Positions 8,423 through 17,428 of a stretch of DNA of 64,000 bases are shown here, piece by piece. The stretch spans positions 1,116,001 to 1,180,000 of the forward strand of contig OZ244969.1 in the NCBI GenBank assembly GCA_965222725.1, read 5' to 3'. The notes beneath the pieces are model-generated. The model had not been told where the DNA came from. It was given only the letters and a program-made list of their open reading frames with translations, and did no database searches. This DNA is from GCA-2748575 sp965222725. Lineage in GTDB: Bacteria > Pseudomonadota > Gammaproteobacteria > Pseudomonadales > Ketobacteraceae. Position numbers and translations under genes: made by a program. Numbering within the stretch: position 1 is the first letter of the stretch; every line of letters starts with the position of its first letter.

Positions 8423-9796
8423 CTAGAAGAAAGTAATGCCCACCTGGAACAAACGCTCGACGTCGCTGATGCGGCGTTTATCCACCAGGAACAGAATCAC
8501 GTGATCATCGGACTGCACCACAATATCATCGTGGGCAATCAGTACTTCGTTGCCGCGTACAATGGCGCCGATGGTGGTGCCTTCCGGCAGATCAATTTCA
8601 CCGATGGCCTTGCCCACCACCTTGGAAGATTTTTCATCGCCGTGGGCAATCGCCTCTATGGCTTCTGCCGCACCCCGGCGCAGGGAATGCACATTCACCA
8701 CATCACCGCGGCGTACATGGGTGAGCAGACTGCCGATGGTGGCTTGCTGCGGCGAAATGGCGATATCAATATCACCGCCCTGTACCAGATCCACATAGGC
8801 AGGGTTATTAATCAGCGTCATTACCTTGCGGGCCCCCAGGCGTTTGGCCAGCATGGAGGACATGATGTTGGCTTCGTCATCATTGGTTACCGCCAGAAAC
8901 ACATCAGCGTCTTCCACGTTTTCTTCCAGCAGCAGATCCTGATCCGATGCGTTGCCGCGAATCACAATGGTTTTGTTCAGGCCTTCCGCCAGTGACTGGC
9001 ACCGCCCCTGATTGCGTTCAATCATCTTGACCTGATAGCGGCCTTCCACCGCTTCTGCCAGGCGTTGGCCGATGTTGCCGCCACCGGCAATAATAATACG
9101 CTTGTAGTTGTGTTCCAGGCCCCGCAGTTCACTCATCACCGCGCGGATATGATTTTTGGCGGCGATAAAAAACACTTCATCGTCGGCTTCGATCACGGTG
9201 GTGCCTTCCGGCATGATGGCGCGGTCGCGACGGAAAATGGCCGCCACCCGGGTATCCACATTGGGCATGTGCTGGCGCAGATAACGCAACTCACGGCCCA
9301 CCAGCGGGCCGTTGTAATAAGCGCGAACCGCCACCAGCTGAATGGCGCTTTCGGCAAAGTCCAGTACCTGCAGGGCGCCGGGGTGTTCGATCAATCGCTT
9401 GATGTAGTTGGTCACCACCTGTTCCGGGCTGATGATCACATCAATAGGAAAGGCTTCGTTGCCGAACAGGCCGGTGCGGTTGAGATAACTGTTAGCCCGG
9501 ACCCGGGCAATCTTGGTGGGTGTGCGGTGCAGGGAATAGGCAACCTGACAGGCCACCATATTGATTTCGTCACTGTTGGTGACGGCAATCAGCATGTCGG
9601 CATCATCGGCGCCCGCTTGCTTTAAAACATGGGGGTAAGAGGCCATGCCCTGAACGGTGCGGATATCACAGCGTTCCTGCAGTTCGTGCAGGCGTTCGGA
9701 GTCGGTGTCCACCACGGTAATATCGTTGTGCTCACTGGCCAGGTTTGCAGCCAGTGTTCCCCCAACCTGTCCGGCGCCAAGAATAATTATTTTCAT
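8423..9796 (-). CDS. trkA: Trk system regulatory NAD-binding protein TrkA
   Basis: This 457-residue protein is full length for TrkA. It has two tandem RCK units, each beginning with a Rossmann glycine motif: MKIIILGAGQVGGTLA at the N-terminus and RIIIAGGGNIGQRLA near residue 233. Each is followed by an RCK-C domain (for example REIGLPEGT-like GEIDLPEGTTIGAIVRG near the end). It binds NAD(H) on the cytoplasmic face and gates the TrkH channel. It sits between rsmB (56 bp upstream) and trkH (15 bp downstream), the order trkA-rsmB-fmt-def being conserved in Pseudomonas and E. coli. Confidence 0.96.
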   Translation of the reverse strand: MKIIILGAGQVGGTLAANLASEHNDITVVDTDSERLHELQERCDIRTVQGMASYPHVLKQAGADDADMLIAVTNSDEINMVACQVAYSLHRTPTKIARVRANSYLNRTGLFGNEAFPIDVIISPEQVVTNYIKRLIEHPGALQVLDFAESAIQLVAVRAYYNGPLVGRELRYLRQHMPNVDTRVAAIFRRDRAIMPEGTTVIEADDEVFFIAAKNHIRAVMSELRGLEHNYKRIIIAGGGNIGQRLAEAVEGRYQVKMIERNQGRCQSLAEGLNKTIVIRGNASDQDLLLEENVEDADVFLAVTNDDEANIMSSMLAKRLGARKVMTLINNPAYVDLVQGGDIDIAISPQQATIGSLLTHVRRGDVVNVHSLRRGAAEAIEAIAHGDEKSSKVVGKAIGEIDLPEGTTIGAIVRGNEVLIAHDDIVVQSDDHVILFLVDKRRISDVERLFQVGITFF

Positions 9797-9852
9797 ACGA
9801 GTAACGCTGGGTTATCACCCATCCAGCTGATGATTATGGGTAGAATAGCAGC

Positions 9853-11238
9853 TCAGTCCGCTTGCTGCTGCGAAGCCTGCGCAGTGACTTTACGCAATTT
9901 TGCATAATAAAACCCGTCGCTGCCACCGCTTTCCGGTAATAACTGCCGGCCGGCCAGTACATTCACTTGTTGCAGGCGCTGCTTTTCATCGCTTTTAAGC
10001 ACAATGATATCTTCACTGGCGGTGGTTTCTGTTTTCAGAAACTGGTTGATCACCCGTTCGTTTTCCTGTGGCAGAATCGAACAGGTGGCATACAGCAGGG
10101 TGCCGCCCTGTTTGAGTAATGGCCAGCAGGCCTGCAGCAGTTGCAGTTGTGTTGCTGCCAGGGCGTTAATGTCCTTGCGCTTGCGTAGCCATTTAATATC
10201 CGGGTGGCGACGAATGACCCCGGTGGCGGAACAGGGGACATCCAGCAGGATGCGATCAAACTGTGTGCCCTGTTGTCTGGCGGATTCACAGAAAGCGAGC
10301 AGATCTTCGCACACCAGCCTGGCCGACAGTTGTAACCGGGAAAGGTTTTCCTCGATCCGTTCCATGCGTTTAGCGTCATTATCCACCGCTATCAGTTCCG
10401 CCAGCTCCGGCTGCTTTTCAAGTAAGTGGGTGGTTTTACCGCCGGGTGCTGCACAGGCATCCAGTACCTTGTCGCCCGGTTGCGGGTCCAGAATCCAGGC
10501 AGCCAGTTGCGCGGCCTCATCCTGCACGCTGCAGGTGCCCTCACTGAACCCGGGCAATGCCAATACATCCGCTGGCTGTTCCAGAATCAGGGCACTGGGT
10601 GACAGTTCACTGGTGCGGGCACTGATACGGGCCTGCTGTAGTTGCTTGAGGTAGGCATCGCGGTTCAGCTGGCGTGTGTTTACCCGCAGGGTCATGGGGC
10701 CGGGTTCATTATTGGCGGCGAGAATGTTTTCCCAGCGGTCGGGCCAGGCGGTTTTCAGCATATCCACCAGCCAGCCAGGGTGAGAATAGGTAACGGCAGG
10801 GGAGCGGCTGATGGCATCCGTCAGGGATTGCTTCTCCCTTTGGGCGCGACGCAGCATGCCGTTGAGCACTTTTACCGCCCAGGTCTTTTTCAGTTGCCGG
10901 GCCCCTTCCACGGTTTCGGAAATGGCGGCGTGATCGGGAATCCGCAGGTAGTAAAGCTGGAACAGGCCCACCAGTAACAGGGCGTGCAGGTCACTGTCCT
11001 TGGCTTTGAAGGGCTGGCGGATCAGCTGATTGGCGATCTGATCCAGCCAGGTGAACTGGCGGCACACACCAAAGCACAGGGCCTGCACCAGGCCGCGGTC
11101 TTCCGGGGCAGCCTGGTCCAGTACCTGCGGCAGCACATCATTCAGGGAGCGCCCCTGAAAAGCGTCCTTGCGGCTGGCTCGGCTAAGTGGCAGCACTTTG
11201 GTCAGTGCCAGGGCGGCAGTGGCGCGGCTATTCATCAT
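9853..11238 (-). CDS. rsmB: 16S rRNA (cytosine-967-C5)-methyltransferase RsmB
   Basis: The protein has 461 residues. Residues 1-140 resemble the NusB-like RNA-binding domain. The C-terminal part is a SAM-dependent methyltransferase with motif I DACAAPGGKTTHLLE near residue 258. Two catalytic cysteines are visible, in DVPCSATGVIRRHPDIKW near 331 and YATCSILPQENE near 383. This pair is diagnostic for RNA m5C methyltransferases. It modifies C967 of 16S rRNA. The start is ATGATG, and either ATG could be used. It lies 13 bp after fmt in the def-fmt-rsmB-trkA operon. Confidence 0.95.
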   Translation of the reverse strand: MMNSRATAALALTKVLPLSRASRKDAFQGRSLNDVLPQVLDQAAPEDRGLVQALCFGVCRQFTWLDQIANQLIRQPFKAKDSDLHALLLVGLFQLYYLRIPDHAAISETVEGARQLKKTWAVKVLNGMLRRAQREKQSLTDAISRSPAVTYSHPGWLVDMLKTAWPDRWENILAANNEPGPMTLRVNTRQLNRDAYLKQLQQARISARTSELSPSALILEQPADVLALPGFSEGTCSVQDEAAQLAAWILDPQPGDKVLDACAAPGGKTTHLLEKQPELAELIAVDNDAKRMERIEENLSRLQLSARLVCEDLLAFCESARQQGTQFDRILLDVPCSATGVIRRHPDIKWLRKRKDINALAATQLQLLQACWPLLKQGGTLLYATCSILPQENERVINQFLKTETTASEDIIVLKSDEKQRLQQVNVLAGRQLLPESGGSDGFYYAKLRKVTAQASQQQAD

Positions 11239-11251
11239 CCATCAGAATCCA

Positions 11252-12196
11252 TTAGCCCAAAAGAGCGCCGGGCTGGAACAGGTCCCGCTTGGCATTCAGG
11301 ATGTCGGCTACAGAGAGTGCTTTGGCTCCGGGCAGTTGCAGCTTGGTAAGTGCTAACACACCGCTTCCTGTGGCTACCTGAATACCGTCCTTATCGGCCC
11401 CCAGAATCTCCCCGGGAGCGCCTTTGTCCTTGCGTTCCAGCAAGCGCGAGCCGTGAACCCGCAACACCTGATCGCCGATGCGGGTATGGGCCACCGGCCA
11501 GGGGGACAGCCCCCGAATCTTGTCGTGAAGGCTGGCCGCGGAATCCAGCCAGTCCAGCGCACCCTCTTCCTTGCTGAGCTTGTGGGCATAGTTGGCCAGG
11601 GTGTCGTCCTGGGGCTCCGGTGTAATCTTGCCTGCCGCGATCCGGTCAAGGGCTTCCACACAGGCTTCGGCACCCAGCAGCGCCAGGCGGTCGTGCAGGT
11701 CGCCGGCGGTTTCATTGGGGCCGATGGGGGTGACTTTTTTCAGCAGCATATCACCGGTATCCAGGCCGGCATCCATCTGCATGATGGTGACCCCGGTTTC
11801 GCTGTCGCCGGCGGCAATGGCCCGCTGAATCGGTGCGGCGCCGCGCCAGCGGGGCAACAGCGAGGCGTGTACGTTAATACAGCCCAACCGGGGAGTATCC
11901 AGCACTGCCTGGGGCAGCAGCAGGCCATACGCCACCACCACCATCAGGTCCGCCTGCAGGGCTTTCAGGGCCTCTACATCCGCCGGATCCTTGAAATTCT
12001 GGGGCTGGTAAACGGGAATCTCATGCTGCAGTGCCAGCTGCTTGACCGGGCTGGCGGTCAGCTTGCGGCCGCGGCCTGCCGGCCGGTCCGGCTGGGTGTA
12101 GGCAGCGATCACCTGGTGTTCGGATTCAAGAATAGCTGCCATGACACGCTCGGCAAAATCCGGCGTGCCTGCGAATACAATCTTCAGGGAATTCAA
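11252..12196 (-). CDS. fmt: Methionyl-tRNA formyltransferase, TTG start
   Basis: This enzyme formylates initiator Met-tRNA using 10-formyl-THF. With a TTG start at 12196 the product is 314 residues, matching the usual length, and begins MNSLKIVFAGTPDFAE, the expected N-terminus. A longer frame to 12301 overlaps def and adds unrelated residues. AGGAGA, inside the last codons of def, lies nine bases upstream of the TTG, with only four bases between the def stop and the start. The formyltransferase signature is seen: INVHASLLPRWRGAAPIQRA (catalytic Asn and His) and DAGLDTGDMLLK (Asp). A C-terminal domain ends in SVADILNAKRDLFQPGALLG. Confidence 0.95.
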   Translation of the reverse strand: MNSLKIVFAGTPDFAERVMAAILESEHQVIAAYTQPDRPAGRGRKLTASPVKQLALQHEIPVYQPQNFKDPADVEALKALQADLMVVVAYGLLLPQAVLDTPRLGCINVHASLLPRWRGAAPIQRAIAAGDSETGVTIMQMDAGLDTGDMLLKKVTPIGPNETAGDLHDRLALLGAEACVEALDRIAAGKITPEPQDDTLANYAHKLSKEEGALDWLDSAASLHDKIRGLSPWPVAHTRIGDQVLRVHGSRLLERKDKGAPGEILGADKDGIQVATGSGVLALTKLQLPGAKALSVADILNAKRDLFQPGALLG

Positions 12197-12200
12197 ACTG

Positions 12201-12728
12201 TTAGGTCTCCTGGCGTGCTTTGACCTTGGTGCGTTGCTTCTGAGAGCGAACCAGCTTGCTGCGGATACGTTCGCGTTTGAGTTTGGAGATATGATCCACA
12301 AAGAGTTTGCCGTCTAAATGGTCAATTTCGTGCTGGATACACACCGACAGCAGGCCGTCGCACTCCATTTCGTAGGGTTCCCCGTGGCGGTCCAGGGCTT
12401 TCAGCAGAATCTTTTCCGCCCGCTCCACGGTTTCATAGTAACCGGGTACCGACAGGCAGCCTTCGTCGTACTCCTGCTTGCCATCGATCACTTCATATTC
12501 AGGATTGATTAGCACCATCGGCTGATTCTTTTCCTCAGAGATATCAATCACAATAAGGCGCTTGTGGACATTCACCTGAGTGGCCGCCAGACCGATGCCG
12601 GGGGCCTCATACATGGTCTCCAGCATGTCTTCCGCCAGTTTGCGAATCCCATCATCAACTTCACTGATGGGTTTTGCTACAGTTCGCAGCCGAGGATCCG
12701 GAAATTCAAGGATTTCGAGTAAAGCCAT
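12201..12728 (-). CDS. def: Peptide deformylase
   Basis: This 175-residue metalloenzyme removes the formyl group from nascent peptides, acting downstream of fmt. All three family motifs are present: GIGLAATQV (44-52), EGCLSVPG (89-96, metal ligand Cys91) and QHEIDHLDG (132-140, ligands His133 and His137 with catalytic Glu134). It is the first gene of the minus-strand def-fmt-rsmB-trkA-trkH operon. Its 3' end contains the ribosome binding site for fmt. The 277 bases upstream separate it from the divergent LysM gene. No clear promoter hexamer pair could be assigned there. Confidence 0.97.
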   Translation of the reverse strand: MALLEILEFPDPRLRTVAKPISEVDDGIRKLAEDMLETMYEAPGIGLAATQVNVHKRLIVIDISEEKNQPMVLINPEYEVIDGKQEYDEGCLSVPGYYETVERAEKILLKALDRHGEPYEMECDGLLSVCIQHEIDHLDGKLFVDHISKLKRERIRSKLVRSQKQRTKVKARQET

Positions 12729-13005
12729 CTTGCGTATTAAACTTTTACCGGTTGCAGTTAAAAAATAATGACAAAAAGCTTGCTAAGCTATTGTGATATA
12801 CGAGATTTTTGACGATCCTTAATCTCATCGACCAGGCACGTGAGCGTGACTAAGTTGGCTATTCTAGCGGAAGTCGGTTGATTAAGGGAAATTTCGTGAA
12901 ATTACCGTCTATTATAAAGAGTTAAGGTAATAAGATTACTGAGGTTATCGGAAGTTAGCGCCCAAAATCCCTAGATTTGGCTATGACAAAACAAAGGATC
13001 AAACA

Positions 13006-14052
13006 ATGATAAAATCGATTCTCAAACTGGCGGGTGCAGCGGTATTGGGGTTATCCATCAATGCTCAGGCTGCGGAATTGCGCCCGGGTCACCCGGATTC
13101 ATACAACGTGAAAGAGGGTGACACCCTTTGGGATATCTCCAGTGCCTTTTTGCGCGATCCCTGGTTATGGCCCGAACTCTGGCACGTTAACCCGCAGATC
13201 GATAATCCCCATCTGATCTACCCCGGTGACACCATCAAGCTGGTGTATATCGACGGCAAACCCGCCTTTCAGGTAACCCGCGGCAACCGTACCATCAAGT
13301 ACAATGCCGGTGATACCGTCAAGCTGACCCCTCAGGCCCGCATCACCCCGCTGGATACGGTGATCCCTGCCATTCCCCTGGAATACATCCAGCCGTTTCT
13401 GGTGGATAACCGGGTACTGACCCTGGAAGAGCTGGAAACCGCCCCCTATATCGTGGCCGGTGATGAGCAACACATTCTGATGGGTGCCGGCGATTACGCC
13501 TACGCCCGGGGCGACTGGTCCAATCCCGAGCGGGCCTACGGTATTTACCGTAAAGGCATTATTTATGTGGATCCCCAGTCGGAAGAAATCCTGGGTACCG
13601 GCGCGGAAGAGATCGGTATCGCCCGCTTTGAAAATTCCGAAGGTGATATCGGCCGTCTGAAGCTCACCACCTCCACATCAGATGCCCGTATTGACGACCG
13701 CCTGCTGCCCACTGAAGAAAGAAAAGTTAACTCCACCTTCTACCCCAAAGCACCGGATACCGAAGTGGATGGCCAGATCATTCACGTGTTCAGCGGCGTA
13801 CGTAATGTAAGCCAGTGGAACGTGGTGGTACTGAACCGCGGTGATCGTGACGGAATTGAAGTGGGCGATGTACTGGCCATCTTCTCCCAGGGCGAAGTGG
13901 TGAAAGACCGCAACACCAACGAACGTATCAAACTGCCTGACCAGCGTCGTGGCATCCTGATGGTGTTCCGTACTTTCGACAAGGTGGCCTACGGTCTGAT
14001 CCTGCGTAGTAGCGCACCGTTGAAAGTGCTGGATGCGGTGCGGAATCCCTAG
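13006..14052 (+). CDS. LysM peptidoglycan-binding domain protein (PA0020-type)
   Basis: This 348-residue exported protein has a signal peptide (MIKSILKLAGAAVLGLSINAQAA) with likely cleavage after AQA. A LysM domain spans about residues 33-80 (YNVKEGDTLWDISSAFLRDPWLWPELWHVNPQI and a later YPGDTIKL). The remainder is a conserved C-terminal region with no catalytic motif. The gene sits between def and dprA in many Pseudomonadales and is thought to bind peptidoglycan in the periplasm. A strong terminator ends its transcript. In the usual order dprA would follow directly, whereas here a 3.1-kb repeat gene intervenes. Confidence 0.92.
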   Translation: MIKSILKLAGAAVLGLSINAQAAELRPGHPDSYNVKEGDTLWDISSAFLRDPWLWPELWHVNPQIDNPHLIYPGDTIKLVYIDGKPAFQVTRGNRTIKYNAGDTVKLTPQARITPLDTVIPAIPLEYIQPFLVDNRVLTLEELETAPYIVAGDEQHILMGAGDYAYARGDWSNPERAYGIYRKGIIYVDPQSEEILGTGAEEIGIARFENSEGDIGRLKLTTSTSDARIDDRLLPTEERKVNSTFYPKAPDTEVDGQIIHVFSGVRNVSQWNVVVLNRGDRDGIEVGDVLAIFSQGEVVKDRNTNERIKLPDQRRGILMVFRTFDKVAYGLILRSSAPLKVLDAVRNP

Positions 14053-14077
14053 TCTGCCAAATCATTTGTATTTCCAG

Positions 14078-14107
14078 AAAACGGCTCCCATGTGGAGCCG
14101 TTTTTTA
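14078..14107 (+). terminator. Rho-independent terminator after the LysM gene
   Basis: AAAACGGCTCC (14078-14088) and GGAGCCGTTTT (14094-14104) form an 11-pair stem over CATGT, running into six T. Confidence 0.92.
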
Positions 14108-14196
14108 TTTCCCCAAATTAATTTCTGCAATTCTTTTACCGCTGCCTGTCTCTGTGTGCTGATAAAGGACGTTAACTTGCCTAACAGGAGTAAGCC

Positions 14197-17100
14197 ATGG
14201 CAGCCTCAGACAGCAACAACCTGTCAAACCTTCAGAAACTCACAGCCACTTTGATTATTTCCGGTGTATTGACTGCCTGCGGAGGCGGCGGTGGAGGTGG
14301 TGGCTCTGATTCGCCTGCGGATGATGATCGGGGTGCCGGGGGTGAGACGTTGACGGAACTGCCTGCGTTTCTGGAATCTGCCAAGTCTGATTGCCTGTTT
14401 GTTGAATCCGGAGCTGAAGTCAGTCTGGAAGACTATCAGGGTAATTTGGCAAACGTCACAGCGCTGCATTGTAACGATGTAACACTTGCTGGTCTGAATG
14501 AAATCAGTCAGCTGACTGGTCTTACCTCTCTGGAATTAACTAACGCCGGCCTGACGGATGTTTCCGCGCTGCTGGCTTTTGCTTCACAACTGCAATCGTT
14601 GAATCTTAGCGGAAACGATCTGACAGATCTGATCACCATTGGTCAGCTCGGGAATCTGCAGTCCCTTGATCTGAGTGATACCGATCTTGAAGTGATCGAC
14701 AGCCTCGTTAATCTGCTGAATCTGACTGAGTTGAATCTGGCGGACAACAATATCACCGATCTTGCTTCACTGTACGCCCTTACCAATCTTGAACAGCTAA
14801 ATCTGACAGGCAACAACGAACTGAATTGCCCTGATGTGTTTACTCTGCGAGATGCGCTGGAAACTGCCGAAACGGGCAATATCATTCTGCCCCCTGCCCA
14901 TTGTGCCACTGCGGTGGAGCTGGGTAGCGCAAGCCCGGCACTGATTACCATCGATAACAGCCTGGAAGACCCCGCCTATGATCGTCTGGTGGTGGTGGGT
15001 GATTACACCCTGGAAGATCTGACATTGCAGAAATCCGGTGATGATTTCTCCGTGATACTGAGCTCGGTAAATGGTGATAAGACAATTACTTTTACCAAGT
15101 GGTTTACGGATAACCTCTATCGTCTCGGTATTTTCGAGTTCCCTGGTGCTGGTGAATACTCTTTCAACCAATTGCGTGATGAATTGCCTTTGCAGGAAAC
15201 GCTGGGTGCTGGTGATGATGAGTATGACGGTACTGGCGATGCTGATGTAATTAATGGTGGAGCGGGAAAGGACACTTTAGATGGTAAAGGTGGTAACGAT
15301 ATACTGTCTGGTGGGGTCGGTGACGATATAGTGATGGGTAATTCTGGTGCTGATACCCTGACGGGCGGTAGTGACAAAGACCTATTGATAGGCGACACCG
15401 CTGTGTTCAATGAAGATGGCAGTATTGATCGTGTCTCCTCAGATCGTTCTAAGGATACCTATCTTTTCAATATAGGAGATGGTGCTGACACCATCGTGGA
15501 CTATAACACCGTTTATAAAAGCAATGGTGGGGTGTTGAAATTCGGTACAGGAATAACAGAAGCCATGATCACTCTGAGCCGTACGGGTGATGACCTGACG
15601 TTTCATGTCAATGAGAGTGATAATGTGACCATCTATAACTGGTATCTGAGCTGGGACTATCAGCTGGAGCAGATTCAGTTTGGGGATCTTGAACCCGTAT
15701 CTGCGATAGAGTTTGTGAACTACAAAGAGGCAGTTGGTGGTTCGGGTGATGATGTTTTCGATGGTACTCCGGAAGATGACAACATTGATGGAGGTGCGGG
15801 AAAGGACACTATAGATGGTAAAGCTGGTAACGACATACTGTCTGGTGGGGTCGGTGACGATATAGTGATGGGTAATTCTGGTGCTGATACCCTGACGGGC
15901 GGTAGTGACAAAGACCTATTGATAGGCGACACCGCTGTGTTCAATGAAGATGGCAGTATTGATCGTGTCTCCTCAGATCGTTCTAAGGATACCTATCTTT
16001 TCAATATAGGAGATGGTGCTGACACCATCGTGGACTATAACACCGTTTATAAAAGCAATGGTGGGGTGTTGAAATTCGGTACAGGAATAACAGAAGCCAT
16101 GATCACTCTGAGCCGTACGGGTGATGACCTGACGTTTCATGTCAATGAGAGTGATAGTGTGACCATCTATAACTGGTATCTGAGCTGGGACTATCAGCTG
16201 GAGCAGATTCAGTTTGGGGATCTTGAACCCGTATCTGCGATAGAGTTTGTGAGTTCAAGAAAGGCAGTTGGTGGTTCGGGTGATGATGTTTTCGATGGCA
16301 CTCCGGAAGTTGACAACATTGATGGAGGTGCGGGAAAAGACACTATAGATGGTAAAGCTGGTAACGACATACTGTCTGGTGGGGTCGGTGACGATATAGT
16401 GATGGGTAATTCTGGTGCTGATACCCTGACGGGCGGTAGTGACAAAGACCTATTGATAGGCAATACCGCTGTGTTCAATGAAGATGGTAGTATTGATCGT
16501 GTCTCCTCAGATCGTTCTAAGGATATCTATCTTTTCAATGTAGGAGATGGTGCTGACACCATTGTGGACTATAACACCGTTTATATAGGCAATGGTGGGG
16601 TGTTGAAATTCGGTACAGGAATAACAGAAGCCATGATCACTCTGAGCCGTACGGGTGATGACCTGACGTTTCATGTCAATGAGAGTGATAATGTGACCAT
16701 CTATAACTGGTATCTGAGCTGGGACTATCAGCTGGAGCAGATTCAGTTTGGGGATCTTGAACCCGTATCTGCGATAGAGTTTGTGAGTTCAAGAAAGGCA
16801 GTTGGTGGTTCGGGTGATGATGTTTTCGATGGCACTCCGGAAGATGACAACATTGATGGAGGTGCGGGAAAGGACACTATAGATGGTAAAGCTGGTAACG
16901 ACATACTGTCTGGTGGGGTCGGTGACGATATAGTGATGGGTAATTCTGGTGCTGATATCCTGACGGGCGGTAGTGACAAAGACCTATTGATAGGCAATAC
17001 CGCTGTGTTCAATGAAGATGGTAGTATTGATCGTGTCTCCTCAGATCGTTCTAAGGATATCTATCTTTTCAATGTAGGAGATGGTGCTGACACCATTGTG

Positions 17101-17337
17101 GACTATAACACCGTTTATATAGGCAATGGTGGGGTGTTGAAATTCGGTACAGGAATAACAGAAGCCATGATCACTCTGAGCCGTACGGGTGATGACCTGA
17201 CGTTTCATGTCAATGAGAGTGATAATGTGACCATCTATAACTGGTATCTGAGCTGGAACTATCAACTGGAGCAGATTCAGTTTGGGGGAGGTGAAGAGCT
17301 ATCTGCTATTGAATTTGTAGAGTCGCGATTGCCGTAG
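14197..17337 (+). CDS. Large lipoprotein with leucine-rich repeats and four RTX/HCBP-related repeat units
   Basis: The protein has 1046 residues. The N-terminus (LTATLIISGVLTACGG) ends in a lipobox LTAC at residue 28, followed by eight glycines. Residues about 80-215 are leucine-rich repeats with the 22-residue internalin-like spacing (LTSLELTNAGLTDVSALL, LQSLDLSDTDLEVID, LTELNLADNNITDLASL). From about 334 to the end come four 178-residue units. Each has RTX-type calcium-binding nonapeptides (GGAGKDT, GGVGDDIVMG, GADTLTGGSDKD) followed by a domain like the haemolysin-type calcium-binding related family (FGTGITEAMITLSRTGDDLTFHV). AGGAG lies six bases before the ATG. No protease, lipase or pore domain is present, and no type I secretion gene is nearby. 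A surface calcium-binding adhesion-type role is possible. It interrupts the conserved lysM-dprA order. Confidence 0.8.
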   Translation: MAASDSNNLSNLQKLTATLIISGVLTACGGGGGGGGSDSPADDDRGAGGETLTELPAFLESAKSDCLFVESGAEVSLEDYQGNLANVTALHCNDVTLAGLNEISQLTGLTSLELTNAGLTDVSALLAFASQLQSLNLSGNDLTDLITIGQLGNLQSLDLSDTDLEVIDSLVNLLNLTELNLADNNITDLASLYALTNLEQLNLTGNNELNCPDVFTLRDALETAETGNIILPPAHCATAVELGSASPALITIDNSLEDPAYDRLVVVGDYTLEDLTLQKSGDDFSVILSSVNGDKTITFTKWFTDNLYRLGIFEFPGAGEYSFNQLRDELPLQETLGAGDDEYDGTGDADVINGGAGKDTLDGKGGNDILSGGVGDDIVMGNSGADTLTGGSDKDLLIGDTAVFNEDGSIDRVSSDRSKDTYLFNIGDGADTIVDYNTVYKSNGGVLKFGTGITEAMITLSRTGDDLTFHVNESDNVTIYNWYLSWDYQLEQIQFGDLEPVSAIEFVNYKEAVGGSGDDVFDGTPEDDNIDGGAGKDTIDGKAGNDILSGGVGDDIVMGNSGADTLTGGSDKDLLIGDTAVFNEDGSIDRVSSDRSKDTYLFNIGDGADTIVDYNTVYKSNGGVLKFGTGITEAMITLSRTGDDLTFHVNESDSVTIYNWYLSWDYQLEQIQFGDLEPVSAIEFVSSRKAVGGSGDDVFDGTPEVDNIDGGAGKDTIDGKAGNDILSGGVGDDIVMGNSGADTLTGGSDKDLLIGNTAVFNEDGSIDRVSSDRSKDIYLFNVGDGADTIVDYNTVYIGNGGVLKFGTGITEAMITLSRTGDDLTFHVNESDNVTIYNWYLSWDYQLEQIQFGDLEPVSAIEFVSSRKAVGGSGDDVFDGTPEDDNIDGGAGKDTIDGKAGNDILSGGVGDDIVMGNSGADILTGGSDKDLLIGNTAVFNEDGSIDRVSSDRSKDIYLFNVGDGADTIVDYNTVYIGNGGVLKFGTGITEAMITLSRTGDDLTFHVNESDNVTIYNWYLSWNYQLEQIQFGGGEELSAIEFVESRLP
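15197..17332 (+). repeat. Four tandem 534-bp repeats within the RTX gene
   Basis: The motif cagttggtggttcgggtgat recurs at 15731, 16265 and 16799, exactly 534 bp (178 codons) apart. A diverged equivalent starts near 15197. Units 1 and 2 share GDTAVF and YKSNGG, while units 3 and 4 share GNTAVF, IYLFNVG and YIGNGG. The last three units are nearly identical over most of their length, which indicates recent duplication or gene conversion. Confidence 0.93.
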
Positions 17338-17346
17338 AGTGTAAAT

Positions 17347-17380
17347 AACAGGGGTGTTCTGAAATCAAGCGCCCCTGTTT
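17347..17380 (+). terminator. Possible terminator after the RTX gene
   Basis: AACAGGGG (17347-17354) pairs with CCCCTGTT (17372-17379), and two inner pairs are possible. The loop is long and only three T follow the stem. Confidence 0.5.
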
Positions 17381-17428
17381 GCCTGGTCCATACGAAGTTT
17401 TATTCAGACTTACATTCGACTTTATGTC

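Noticed and set aside
15197..17332. Regular repeats considered as a CRISPR array or mobile element
   Set aside because: The 534-bp period is in frame and encodes calcium-binding repeats. There are no spacers, cas genes or transposase.
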